Source: Pseudorasbora parva (lineage: Eukaryota > Chordata > Actinopteri > Cypriniformes > Gobionidae). From it: a stretch of 64,000 nt of DNA. A program made the position numbers and the translations under genes. The stretch is from NCBI RefSeq assembly GCF_024679245.1, contig NC_090182.1, positions 37,175,547 through 37,239,546 of the forward strand. Direction: 5' to 3'. The notes below the pieces were generated by a model. The model saw nothing but the letters and a program-made list of their open reading frames with translations. It was not told the origin of the DNA and ran no database searches. Positions 54,805 to 64,000 of the stretch are shown in pieces (the stretch's first letter is position 1; each line of letters opens with the position of its first letter).

Positions 54805-57660
54805 CTAGGGTTGGAGCACCCTCGCGCCAGGCGTCGCAGGGAGATCGAGGCTATAAAACCTGATAAAAGTGTGTGGGGTAGCCCACCCCGCCGCCTCACA
54901 GATATCCTGCAAGGGGACCCCAGAAAGGAGGGCCACCGAAGAGGCCATGCCTCTGGTGGAATGTGCCCTCATGGCCACAGGTGAAGGCAAACTGCGCACC
55001 TGATAAGCCATGGTTATCGCCTGGACAATCCAGTTACTGATTGTCTGAGTAGACGCAGGCAACCCCTTCTTGGGTGAGCCGAAACACACCAACAGTTGTT
55101 GTGATCTCCTCCACTGTGCAGACTTCGCCAGATACACCCTGAGTGCCCTGACCGGGCAGAGTAGGTGAAGTCTCCCCTCTTCCGCCATCACGTGAGGCGG
55201 AGGATGAAATGCCTGCAGAACCAAAGACCTGACCACCCTCGATGGGACCTTAGGCACATAGCCCGGCCTAGGGTGTAAGATGGCCTTCACTCCACCCGGG
55301 GCAAACTCCAGGCAAGTCGGCGTTACTGCCAAGGCCTGGAGATCCCCCACTCTCCTTAGAGAGGTAATGGCGAGGAGAAAAGCCACCTTAAGGGTCAGAT
55401 TTTTCGGTTCTGCTGACTCCAATGGCTCGAAGGGGGCCTCAGCCAACCCCTCGAGAACCACTGCCAGGTCCCAGGTTGGAACTCTGGGCTGAGCCACAGG
55501 CCTCATCCTCCGAGCCCCACGGAGGAACTGTACAACCAACTGGTGCCTACCCAGAGGCCCATCACCCAGAGGAGTGTGGAAAGCCGCAATGGCAGCCACG
55601 TACACCTTGAGTGTGGACGGGGTTAGGCCCGCAGAGAAGCGATCTTGGAGGAACTCCAGCACTGAAGCCACTGGGCAGTTAACTGGGTCCACCTCACGCC
55701 CCCTACACCAAGTGGAAAACACATTCCACTTGAGGCTGTACAGTCTCCTTGTGGACGGAGCCCTGGAACTGAGTAAGGTCTCTACCACCTCTGCCGACAG
55801 GCCAGCCTCTAGGTACCTGGCCCCCTCAGGGGCCAGACCCAAAGGTTCCAAATCTCCGGCCGGGGGTGGAATATCGTCCCCGCCGCCTGAGACAGGAGAT
55901 CCCTTCTCAGAGGAATCTGCCATGGATGACCTGCCAGCAGGGCTATGATATCTGAGAACCAAACTCGAGTCGGCCAACGGGGTGCTACCAGAAGTAGACT
56001 GATCCCCTGCCGACGGACCCTCTCCAGGACTCCCGGGAGCAGAGCAATCGGGGGAAATGCGTACAGACGCAGCCTCAGCCACGTCTGCACCATAGCATCC
56101 AACCCCAACGGGGCTGGATGCGTGAGGGAGAACCACAGTGGACAGTGGGACGTCTCTCGAGACGCAAACAGATCCACTTCCACTGGGCCGAACCTCTCGC
56201 ATATGGCCTCCACCACTTCGGGGTGGAGCCGCCACTCCCCGGGCCTCAGCCCCTGCCTCGACAGGATGTCTGCTCCCTGATTTTGAACCCCCGGGACGTA
56301 CATTGCCCTGATGGACAACAGTTTCCCCTGGGACCATAGGAGGATTAGATGCGCCAGTCTGCACAGAGGGCGCGATCTTACCCCTCCCTGGCGATTGAGG
56401 TACGCTACGACAGCCGTATTGTCTGTCCGCACCAGGACATGTTGGCCGCGGAGGTCCGGGAGAAAGCTCCTGAGAGCTCTGTAGACCGCCATCATCTCCA
56501 GGCAATTTATGTGCCAGGAGGAATGACGGCCCTCCCATGGGCCCCTCGCAATGCGGCCGTCCATGACCGCGCCCCAACCAGTGAGGGAGGCGTCTGTTGA
56601 AACGGATTTCCGGCAACAGGACGCTCCCAACACTGGCCCCTGGGACAGAAACCAAGGTTTCTTCCATATGACTAGGGAACGAAGGCATCTGCGCGTTACC
56701 CTGATCATACGAAAAGGATTCCCTCTGGGGGAAAACCCCTTGGTTTTCAACCACCACTGGAGGGGTCTCATGTGTAGCAGGCCGAACGGTATCACGTTGG
56801 ACGCTGCTGCCATGTGCCCCAGCACTCTCTGAAAGTGCTTCACAGTGATGGTGTGGCCTAGCCTTATTCCTGAGACCATCGCCAGTATGGTCTCGACTCG
56901 CGCGGGAGACAATTGTGCCCGCATCGTCGTCGAATCCCATACCACCCCTAGGAACGTAGTCCTCTGGGACGGCGTCAACACACTCTTGTTCGTGTTGAGT
57001 CTCAGCCCCAAGCACTTTATGTGGGCTAGAACGACATCTCGATGCCGAACCGCCATCTCGTACGACTGGGCCAGTATGAGCCAGTCGTCGATATAATTCA
57101 GTACACGGATGCCCTGAAGCCTCATAGGAGCCAGAGCTGCATCCATGCACTTTGTGAATGTGCGTGGGGAGAGGGCTAGGCCGAAGGGAAGTACTCGAAA
57201 TTGGTACGCTTCGCCCCCGAAAGCGAACCTTAGGAACTTCCTGTGACATGGAAGGATGGAGATATGAAAATATGCGTCCTTTAGATATATCGTGACGAAC
57301 CAGTCCTGGGACTGGATCTGACTCACGATCATGGGGATAGTGAGCATTTTGAATCTGAACCTCCTCAGAGACCGATTCAAATCCCTCAGATCTATAATCG
57401 GACGCAATCCTCCATCCTTTTTGGGAACTATAAAGTACCGGCTGTAGAACCCGGACTCCCTGTCTGGCGGAGGAACATGTTCTATGGCCCCCTTCGCCAG
57501 TAAGGTTTTTACTTCTAGTTCCATTACCCGACCCCGCTCTGGTACCACTGTGGTCCAGGTCAACCCCCTGAACCCAGGGGGAGGCTGACCGAACTGCAGT
57601 CTGTACCCATTTTCTACAATGCGCAGGACCCATGTGGATACACTCGGAAGGCATTTCCAT
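54805..57660 (-). CDS. DIRS E2 tyrosine recombinase (long overlapping frame)
   Basis: Open for 951 codons. The last 330 or so (from YLEAGLSAEVVETLL) form the recombinase: RAPSTRRLYSLKW core-binding domain, then catalytic Arg in LRRVGDLQ, His and Arg in AHSTRGMAS, Trp in AAGWATP and nucleophile Tyr in RFYSLD, all intact. The N-terminal 600 codons overprint the RT gene in the same relative phase as in E1 and have no domain. Overlap with RT and position before the ICR match E1. Confidence 0.85.
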   Translation of the reverse strand: MEMPSECIHMGPAHCRKWVQTAVRSASPWVQGVDLDHSGTRAGSGNGTRSKNLTGEGGHRTCSSARQGVRVLQPVLYSSQKGWRIASDYRSEGFESVSEEVQIQNAHYPHDRESDPVPGLVRHDISKGRIFSYLHPSMSQEVPKVRFRGRSVPISSTSLRPSPLPTHIHKVHGCSSGSYEASGHPCTELYRRLAHTGPVVRDGGSASRCRSSPHKVLGAETQHEQECVDAVPEDYVPRGGMGFDDDAGTIVSRASRDHTGDGLRNKARPHHHCEALSESAGAHGSSVQRDTVRPATHETPPVVVENQGVFPQRESFSYDQGNAQMPSFPSHMEETLVSVPGASVGSVLLPEIRFNRRLPHWLGRGHGRPHCEGPMGGPSFLLAHKLPGDDGGLQSSQELSPGPPRPTCPGADRQYGCRSVPQSPGRGKIAPSVQTGASNPPMVPGETVVHQGNVRPGGSKSGSRHPVEAGAEARGVAAPPRSGGGHMREVRPSGSGSVCVSRDVPLSTVVLPHASSPVGVGCYGADVAEAASVRISPDCSAPGSPGEGPSAGDQSTSGSTPLADSSLVLRYHSPAGRSSMADSSEKGSPVSGGGDDIPPPAGDLEPLGLAPEGARYLEAGLSAEVVETLLSSRAPSTRRLYSLKWNVFSTWCRGREVDPVNCPVASVLEFLQDRFSAGLTPSTLKVYVAAIAAFHTPLGDGPLGRHQLVVQFLRGARRMRPVAQPRVPTWDLAVVLEGLAEAPFEPLESAEPKNLTLKVAFLLAITSLRRVGDLQALAVTPTCLEFAPGGVKAILHPRPGYVPKVPSRVVRSLVLQAFHPPPHVMAEEGRLHLLCPVRALRVYLAKSAQWRRSQQLLVCFGSPKKGLPASTQTISNWIVQAITMAYQVRSLPSPVAMRAHSTRGMASSVALLSGVPLQDICEAAGWATPHTFIRFYSLDLPATPGARVLQP

Positions 57661-58076
57661 GCGCCGAGATAATCTACTAAGGGAACCAGCCTCTCGAGGC
57701 TGGCGTCGGGTGTTACACGAGCCTCGCCCCCGACCCCCTGAAGCGGTTGCCCGGCAGGAAGTGGTTGGGAACGAGTCTCTGTGTGCGGACGCGCCAGCTG
57801 CCCAGCCGCAGGTCTTTCCAGAGGCGGCTGGAGCAGCATGCGTTCGCGGGAAATCGATGTGGCCCGAGGCGTCATAGACGGCGGGATTACCACATCGATT
57901 TCCCCAGGGCGCCGCGAAGGAAGCAACCTCGGTTGCCCCCTCGCGGGAGGGACCGCCCTGAGAAGCCCTGCCGAGGCTAGGACTTCTTCGCGGCAGCCTT
58001 TCGCGCCTGAAGGACGTTCCTCAGATTGCCCTTCGGAGCGGAAGGCTGCTGGTGAGCGCGCCGCCTCTGTTGCCAA
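55809..58076 (-). CDS. DIRS E2 reverse transcriptase-RNase H, catalytic residue altered
   Basis: A 755-codon frame with the same domain order as E1: SGFYSRYFIVPKKDGGLRP, PFGLALSPRTFTK, YIDDW with both Asp, then RNase H motifs TDASLTGWGA, CLEMMAVY, RTDNTAVVAYL and NQGADILSR. In motif A it reads VTIYLKDAYFHI, where E1 and the family have VTIDLKDAYFH. The Asp that binds the catalytic metal is Tyr (codon at 57285-57287). The frame overlaps the end of gag by about 100 bp. The product would be full length but should not polymerise. Confidence 0.9.
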   Translation of the reverse strand: MATEAARSPAAFRSEGQSEERPSGAKGCREEVLASAGLLRAVPPARGQPRLLPSRRPGEIDVVIPPSMTPRATSISRERMLLQPPLERPAAGQLARPHTETRSQPLPAGQPLQGVGGEARVTPDASLERLVPLVDYLGAWKCLPSVSTWVLRIVENGYRLQFGQPPPGFRGLTWTTVVPERGRVMELEVKTLLAKGAIEHVPPPDRESGFYSRYFIVPKKDGGLRPIIDLRDLNRSLRRFRFKMLTIPMIVSQIQSQDWFVTIYLKDAYFHISILPCHRKFLRFAFGGEAYQFRVLPFGLALSPRTFTKCMDAALAPMRLQGIRVLNYIDDWLILAQSYEMAVRHRDVVLAHIKCLGLRLNTNKSVLTPSQRTTFLGVVWDSTTMRAQLSPARVETILAMVSGIRLGHTITVKHFQRVLGHMAAASNVIPFGLLHMRPLQWWLKTKGFSPRGNPFRMIRVTRRCLRSLVIWKKPWFLSQGPVLGASCCRKSVSTDASLTGWGAVMDGRIARGPWEGRHSSWHINCLEMMAVYRALRSFLPDLRGQHVLVRTDNTAVVAYLNRQGGVRSRPLCRLAHLILLWSQGKLLSIRAMYVPGVQNQGADILSRQGLRPGEWRLHPEVVEAICERFGPVEVDLFASRETSHCPLWFSLTHPAPLGLDAMVQTWLRLRLYAFPPIALLPGVLERVRRQGISLLLVAPRWPTRVWFSDIIALLAGHPWQIPLRRDLLSQAAGTIFHPRPEIWNLWVWPLRGPGT

Positions 58077-59203
58077 GCTCCCGGAGGAGAGGCTCTAGAG
58101 GCGACGCTCTCTTTCTGCATCTGACGATGCGAGGAGGAGCTGGTAGGCGGCTGAGGCTGCCCGCTAGGGCCAGCCTTCCCGGGCATAGAGCGGCGAGGGA
58201 GGTACTGTTGGAAGGCCGCTGACTGTCTCTTCGCCTCCTGGTGTCTGGAGACGACGGAGTTAACCGCGTCCCCAAACAGGCCAGAAGGCGAGATCGGGGA
58301 GTCCAGGAGGAAGGCTCTGTCCTTCTCCTTTATCCCCGATAGATTCAGCCAGAGATGTCTCTCCGCTGTTACCATTGATGCCATGGAGCGGCCGATAGCA
58401 CGGGCCGTCTCCTTGGTAACACGGAGAGACAAATCTGCGACCTTCCTCAGTTCCAGTACATCCTCCGGAGAGGGACCCTCGCCCTCATCCAGCTCTTTTA
58501 GGAGGTCAGCCTGGTAGGCCTGCAAGATGGATAACGTATGCAGAGCACTACCAGCCCGCCCAGAAGCCATATAAGCCTTGCCCACCAGCCCTGAGGTGTC
58601 CTGACAGGGTTTGGTGGGCAGCACCGGGGCTTTAAGGGACGATGCCGATTCGGGCAAAAGATAGCTCGCGAGAGCATCCTCCACCCGCGGCATCGCCACC
58701 CGCGGCATTCCTGTTCCTCCTGTGGCCACTCGATATTCAGTTTGGCCACAGCGCGGGTCAACACCTCGACCAACTCCTCCTGGGCGGGAGAGAACGAGCA
58801 TCGGACCCTCCGCCCCGGGGGAAGATGCCGCAAAGCGGGCTTCCACACGGGGAGGAAGATCATCGGAACTGTCAGAGGAGGATTGGGAAAGTGCCGCAGC
58901 AGTCCCAAAGCCCTCTGACAGATCCCGCTGTGAGCCCCATGATCTGCGACGCCGAGACGCCTCAGCGACCGCGGGTCCAGAGCCATTGGACTCACGAGGC
59001 TGGCCGGTCTCATCGAACACGGCCAGCCGAGAGCGGAGCAGTCTGAGTGTCAGCCGCTCACAGTGCTCACAGGCGGCTCCTTCGAGAGCCGCCCGAGCGT
59101 GCTGCACACCCAGACACTGCACACACAACAGGTGTGTATCCGATCCCGAGATGTAGCGGGGACACGGATGCACACACTGTCTGAATCCACTCTTTCCTTC
59201 CAT
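57977..59203 (-). pseudogene. DIRS E2 gag-like protein, internally deleted
   Basis: A 408-codon frame starting MEGKSGFRQCVHPCPRYIS, with the same N-terminal Cys/His pairs as E1 (CVHPC, LLCVQCLG, CEHCERL), the Ala-rich block (MASGRAGSALHTLSILQAY) and basic C-terminus. It is about 85 residues shorter than E1. Around 58700-58800 the expected sequence EELVEVLTRAVAKLNIEW lies in another frame, and the piece corresponding to LPFFHDLHTEVARSW is missing. So a frameshift plus a deletion, which restored the phase, removed the centre of the protein. Confidence 0.8.
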
Positions 59204-59291
59204 ACTTTTTACTAAAAATATCTCTCACACACACACTCGCAACTGGACAGACAACAGTAAATAGACAGACCAAACAGAGAGCGCTATGCTG

Positions 59292-59456
59292 AAGAGCAAT
59301 AACTGCCGCCATTATGCGCCGGCTCCCCTTTTATACTTCCGGGTACGCCGTCACAATGACGTCATCACGCACGACCAATCGGATTGGACTAGTGTTAATT
59401 CAGGCTTCAGATTCGCTGATGCTTAGGGAGCATCCCCAAAGCGTTTCAACGCAGTG
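59292..59456 (-). repeat. E2 inverted terminal repeat (5' side, promoter)
   Basis: Inverted copy of 54433-54598. In element sense it gives TGACGTCA (59357-59364) upstream of TATAAAA (59329-59335), followed about 130 bp later by the gag start. Confidence 0.9.
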
Positions 59457-59479
59457 GGAAGTTCCCTCGATAAGGGAAC

Positions 59480-60007
59480 TCATTCAACAAAATCATTATG
59501 ACATTATGATATGTTTTAGTCCACAGCCTAAGCAAATGCCCCACTCTTATCCACAATGATAACCCACTGTAATTTTTTTTAGTAAACCCAACATAATAAA
59601 ATATTAAACATTATTAAACAATATAAATTCTTCCACTTTCTCATCTTGTTTAAAAACACATAAAATAACAATTTTATATATAAAATAACAACATTTACTC
59701 TCTCTTGATTTAGCCATATGCAAAGTATGCTGGGAACTAACAAGCCCTGCCCAGTTTCAGTTAATGCAACACAAATCATTCACCTAATCTAAACACAAAC
59801 AGATTAAGTAAACTTCAATTTGATTTATATTTAAGTGGATTGAACACAATCAAATTAAGTTAGGACAAAATGTATAGCAATTTTTTTCTTTAGCTCATTT
59901 TATCTTAGCAATTTGAACAATCAGTTATCAGTATCCATAAAAGAGTATAAGTCATGTTTTGATTTCATTCATTTTCTGCCATGCACTCCAGAGAGATTTA
60001 GTCATAT
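59480..60007. other. unassigned AT-rich DNA
   Basis: No gene or repeat edge seen. Confidence 0.4.
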
Positions 60008-60150
60008 TTAAAGGGATAGTTCATCCAAAAATAACAATTCTGTCATCAAAGACTCCCTCATGTTTTTTCAAACCTCAAGTGAAAGGCTTAACAAGTGCAA
60101 AATGATGTACTTTGACAGCTGCAGGCTTCTGGGTCATTAAATAGCATTGT
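60008..60150. mobile_element. TTAAAGGG MITE, left end only
   Basis: TTAAAGGGATAGTTCATCCA followed by AATAACAATTCTGTCATCAAAG is the canonical left end of the abundant fish TTAA-target MITE. The right end is missing or unrecognisable. Confidence 0.6.
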
Positions 60151-60569
60151 TTATTATGATGGACATTTTCTAGTTTGTTGTGTATATCACATTTCTGAAA
60201 TGGTAACATAAAACGATTCTGTCAGTAAAACCATCTGATCCGTAAGACACCTTTTAATGGGTGACATTACATCAACCTCAAGGCTGGAGTGCTGGTAGCT
60301 TGACAAGATCACAGGTCAATCCGTTGTCTTTTGTCCCGACTTAACAAATGCTCAGGTCACACACTCTCTGGAGTGACAGGAAATAAGAGTGCGGAGATGG
60401 AAGAGACAGCAGTAGGCCTCGATCACTCGTTACACAATTACCCATGAATACCAACTGAACCCTTAATAAAGCAAAATTCCGAGAATGGGTTTGTAAATCA
60501 CACTCGAGAAATATAACGCACTTTGGACCCTATCCAGGGTATTCTCACAAAAATGCGTATAAATAGTAC

Positions 60570-60828
60570 GAGTGTGCAATGTCGTGGAATGTATACGCCA
60601 AAACTCATTTTGGCGTGTCTATGGCACGCGGTTTTTCGCGTGCATATGAGACGCATTTTATGGCGTATTATACATACGAACCCCCCACCCCACCACCCTA
60701 AACCTACCCAAGCGTGTGTCATATATACGCCCCGCTACCCTAAACCCACCCAAGCGCGTGTCATATATACGCCATAAAGTGTGTATCATATGCACGCGAA
60801 AAACAGCGTATCATATGCACGCCAAAAT
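60570..60828. repeat. GCGTAT/ATACGC palindromic repeat, copy 2
   Basis: Starts GTGCAATGTCGTGGAATGTA like copy 1, with the C-rich tract CCCCCCACCCCACCACCCTA and an internal tandem duplication (CTACCCTAAACC...GTGTCATATATACGCC about 60700-60780). The motifs GCGTATCATATGCACGC and TTATGGCGTATTATACAT recur. Confidence 0.75.
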
Positions 60829-60834
60829 GAAAGA

Positions 60835-62100
60835 TGATAATACATTTTATTTTTCAGATTCTTTGATGATAGAAAGTTCAATGGACAGCATTTATTTGCA
60901 TTTATTATGTAAATTATTATCTTTGGTAATCTTTTGTATCTTTGTAATATTAAAAATATCACTTGTGATCAATTTAATGCATGTCTGATCATTAAAAGTA
61001 TTAATTTCTATCTTTTTTTAAATTTTACCACAAATGTTTAAATGGGTTAAAAAGCAGCACCATGAGCAGCAAAACAGTTTTCAACACTGTTAATAATCAT
61101 AAATGTTTGTTGATCATCTAATTCTCATATGAGAATGATTAGTGAAGGATCATGTGACACTGAGTAATGATAAATTCAGCTTTGATCACAGGAATAAATT
61201 ACACTTTACTATATATTCACATAGAGAACAGATGAGTTACATCAGAATAATATTTCACTGTATTAAGTTTGTAGTTTGTAGTATATAAACCAATCATAAA
61301 ACTGGCATATAATAAAGGAGAAAAAAAAATAGATTAGTGGTTATTGTTCAGCAGCGTAGCCTATTTGATATCTTACTGAATTAAAAGCAAGAGATGCGAT
61401 AAATTATATCAGTCAAAAAAAAAAAAAAAATGGTATTAAGACATTTCTGTCCCCCTCACTTCTGAAAAGATGGCTACGCCCCTGGCAGTACAGAATCGAA
61501 AACCATTTCTTTCGGACACGATAAATACTGAGAACTGATGAGCCGATGAGCAGAGCCTCTTCATACACAAAACGCTTTTCCCAACTGGATTATTTTCCTT
61601 TTTTGCAGTCCTACAGGACTTCAGCACGAGACACAGCTAGTCGTCTAAAACAGGTGAATTTAAACAATGGCTAAGTGGCTAAACACATCTCGTTGTCATG
61701 TAAGGGACCTGTCCTTGTTGGACAGACATTTTAATTGCATTTTATGTCTGTTAAGAGGCACAAAGACACACTTTACGTTTATGCCACCAAAGCTGCCGTT
61801 TTAGCTGAGTGGGGGGCTCTAGGCATAAATTGTAACAGCTCCGTGTTGCAAGCACCAATCCGGTTCGTTTTTTTCTTCTTCTATAGACTGTTCTCACAAC
61901 AATATAATGATCAAGATAAACTTAAAAATTCGCTGGAGTTGTCCCTTAATCTATCTTAGTCACTGAATCATTGATTCAACTGATTAGTTCAGAAAGCTGA
62001 TTCATTTAGTAAGGAAACGCCGCACGTTGCTCAGAGACGCGATAACAGAGCTGTGACTTTTAGCTATTCTCTTTGGCGAAATAGAGTAAAAATAAGCAAT
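60835..62100. other. unassigned DNA
   Basis: No gene recognised. A phrase GATGGCTACGCCCCTGG at about 61468-61484 is shared with common fish repeats. Confidence 0.35.
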
Positions 62101-62103
62101 TAG

Positions 62104-63246
62104 ACATGTGCCGATTTTCGATAATGCGATTTATATTGTTATCGTGGGCACTTTAAAATATCGTAAATAATAATTTATTAACAATTTATATTTTTTTTAT
62201 AATGCATTCAAGAATACTTTGCCCATCAACCGTATAAATGCTCAACACTGCTGTATTCTGCGTCAAAGGTACACGCGCTCAGATATAAACAAGCCCAACG
62301 TGCGTTTGCACATGACTGAACCGGTGAAGGAGACGCGCTGCTGAAGTGCCGCTCAGTGACAGCAGAGGGCGCTGATGAACTGCAGAATGCGGCTGTTACC
62401 CCGGGAACCAGCAAACAAACAAAAAATGCGTGTAGTTTTTAAAACAGCCATTCGTTTTTGTAATCTCAATGTTGTTCATCAAAGCACCAAAAACTTAATA
62501 CTTAAAGACTTAATAGGCTATTAATTTTCAAACTTAAACATTTTTATGTTTTAATCTGGACTACAACATGCCCTAATGATTAGAACTGTTCTAATTATTT
62601 GTTATTGTTCAGTAAAACTTTGAGACATAGGACTTCATTAGTTAACATGTTAATTCATTATTCACCAAACTGACCATGAAAAATACTTATAAAGAATGAA
62701 TCATTCTATGTTCATTTCTTAGTTACTGTTTAATAACATTAAAATCAAAATCAAAATATCTTTGTTAATGGACCTAAGATAAAACGAACAATGATCAGTA
62801 TTTCTTAACTAACATTACCAAAAACATGATACTTTCTGTACCAAATGTAGATTGCTCAATCTTAGTTAATGCATTAAATAATGAGACCTTATTGTAATTT
62901 GTAAGCCTACCTGTTGTTCTTTATAGCCTTTTTTTTTTTTTTAGCAATTTAATCTGTTTGAAAATTGTACTTTTACAGCTCTGAAAAATATCAAGAGACC
63001 AATTAACATTGATTTTTCAATGAGGGGTCTCTTAATTTTTTTTCAGAGCTGTATATATTTTTGGTGCATTATTGTATTTAAACATTCAGTTATTTTTGTT
63101 CTTACAAAAATAGTTATTAAAGCTGTTATGCTATGGCAACACTTTTTTTTTTTGCAACTTATTTCAATATCGTGATAATATCGTGTATCGTGATAAAACT
63201 TCATCAATTAATCGCAACATGAAAAATTGATATCGGCACATGCCTA
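62104..63246. mobile_element. possible TIR element with CATGTGCCGAT ends
   Basis: ACATGTGCCGATTTTCGATA near 62104 and the complement of TTGATATCGGCACATGCC near 63245 are inverted, and both are followed by CGATA-rich sequence. No transposase inside. A small MITE is nested at 62978-63055. Confidence 0.45.
62978..63055. mobile_element. small palindromic MITE (ACAGCTCTGAAAA ends), copy 2
   Basis: ACAGCTCTGAAAAATATCAA to TTTTTTCAGAGCTGTA, with TA at both edges and central ACATTGATTTTTCAATG. Same family as 18297-18376. Confidence 0.75.
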
Positions 63247-63379
63247 TAGGCAATATAGTGTCTAAAATGTTAGTCACTTAATAATATATTCTTGTTTATT
63301 AAACTTGTATAAAATGAATATCACATTTATGATATATAGACTCACACAGTAAAAGCGTGCATCCTTACTAGTCTAATCT

Positions 63380-63492
63380 TCAAGACTACATCACCTGTGT
63401 ATGTGAGGGATATACTCGATAATGTCCGATCGCACATCATTAAAAAAACAATTACGATATTATCGCAGACGATATATATCGCACACCCATAG
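63380..63492. repeat. CGATA-rich dispersed repeat
   Basis: GATATACTCGATAATGTCCG, ATTACGATATTATCGCAGAC and GATATATATCGCACACCC form a string of palindromic ATCGAT-like words that often ends in GGGTGTGCGATATATATCG in fish genomes. Confidence 0.45.
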
Positions 63493-63499
63493 TAAAAAC

Positions 63500-63768
63500 A
63501 TTGTGGTGACTTACGGAAAACTTTTGACTTGTCATTTACCAACAAAGGGTATATAACAAAGTATTGAGATTAACTTTTGTTATTGACCAAATACTTATTT
63601 TGCAAATAAATTCTTTAAAAATCTTAAAATTTTAAATGTGATTTTCTTATTCTGTCTCTCATAGTTTCAGTGTGCCTATATGATGAAAATTACAGGCCTC
63701 TCTCATCTTTTTAAGTGGGACAACTTGCACAATTGGTGGCTGACTAAATACTTATTTTGCCACACTGT
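63500..63768. mobile_element. solo end of a Tc1-like element
   Basis: ATTGACCAAATACTTATTTT and TAAGTGGGACAACTTGCAC lead to CTAAATACTTATTTTGCCAC and ACTGTA. This is the long terminal region of a fish Tc1 family whose tip is CAGTGTGGCAAAATAAGTAT. No transposase or second end lies inside the window. Confidence 0.65.
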
Positions 63769-64000
63769 ATATTTATTCAGATCATTTTAGTCTGTAATGT
63801 GTCTGCAGTCAATCTATCTATCTCAGACTCACTACAGAGTCAAGTGATGTGAAATACACACATATCTACTTTATGCTAACACTTATCTCTCAAGACAAGA
63901 CACAAGATTGTGTTCACAAGAACGAGATGAGATTTTTACATAGTATTTTGAATAGGGAGCGGTGGTGCTGAGTACGCAGTTTAAAATATAAGTCTAGTCT

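Larger units (their letters stand above)
54385..59479 (-). mobile_element. DIRS-like retrotransposon E2
   Basis: A 5.1-kb element on the minus strand with inverted terminal repeats (54433-54598 and 59292-59456), outer extensions, and an ICR (54636-54737). Read in its own sense the ends start and finish with GTT, as in E1. Protein similarity to E1 is strong throughout, but the terminal sequences differ, so it is a sister family. Gag is internally deleted and RT has lost a catalytic Asp, so it is probably dead despite long open frames. It sits in AT-rich DNA without a clear duplication beyond GTT. Confidence 0.94.

Overview
The window looks like intergenic or intronic DNA from a teleost fish, most likely a cypriniform (zebrafish/carp/goldfish type). 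The reasons are AT-rich spacers, very long (CA), (TA), (TATC) and (TAA) microsatellites, many Tc1-like elements, TTAA-flanked elements beginning TTAAAGGG, an L2-type LINE, and DIRS retrotransposons. I found no convincing host protein-coding gene and no host structural RNA gene. Nearly everything recognisable is mobile DNA, much of it nested.

Layout. 0-4.4 kb: unassigned DNA, two (TA)n arrays, a possible Harbinger-like MITE, a CRE/TATA promoter-like block and a long (TATC)n array. 4.49-6.99 kb: a DIRS element (E3) that has lost its reverse transcriptase. 7.7-8.3 kb: a TTAAAGGG element. 11.34-12.97 kb: a complete Tc1-like transposon (copy A) with an uninterrupted 331-residue transposase. 15.1-15.8 kb: a decayed Tc1 transposase. 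19.36-34.43 kb: a nested inverted-repeat structure. Its arms carry THAP-like (left) and P2X7-C-terminal-like (right) coding fragments. Its core is a modular repeat bounded by GGGGCCAAGC ends, holding a full-length DIRS element (E1, 22124-27487) with all frames open and a LINE-like tail. Its right arm is split by an L2-type LINE. 35.79-37.41 kb: Tc1 copy B, nearly identical to A but with two single-base deletions in the transposase. 38.25-39.57 kb: a truncated Tc1 between inverted pieces of a TIR element that carries a RecQ-helicase-like fragment. 45.6-47.0 kb: a decayed Tc1 with a LINE tail inside it. 49-51.3 kb: a palindromic GCGTAT/ATACGC repeat and an internally deleted Tc1. 52.7-54.06 kb: another decayed Tc1. 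54.39-59.48 kb: a second DIRS element (E2, minus strand) with an altered reverse-transcriptase catalytic residue and an internally deleted gag. 60-64 kb: small dispersed repeats and a solo Tc1 end.

How they relate. All three DIRS elements have inverted terminal repeats and an internal complementary region (ICR) that joins the complements of both outer ends, and their outer ends meet at the same trinucleotide, GTT. E1 is the only one with no visible lesion and could in principle supply proteins in trans. Tc1 copy A likewise could supply transposase to copy B, whose ends are well preserved. Family names were assigned by reading motifs only; no database search was possible.
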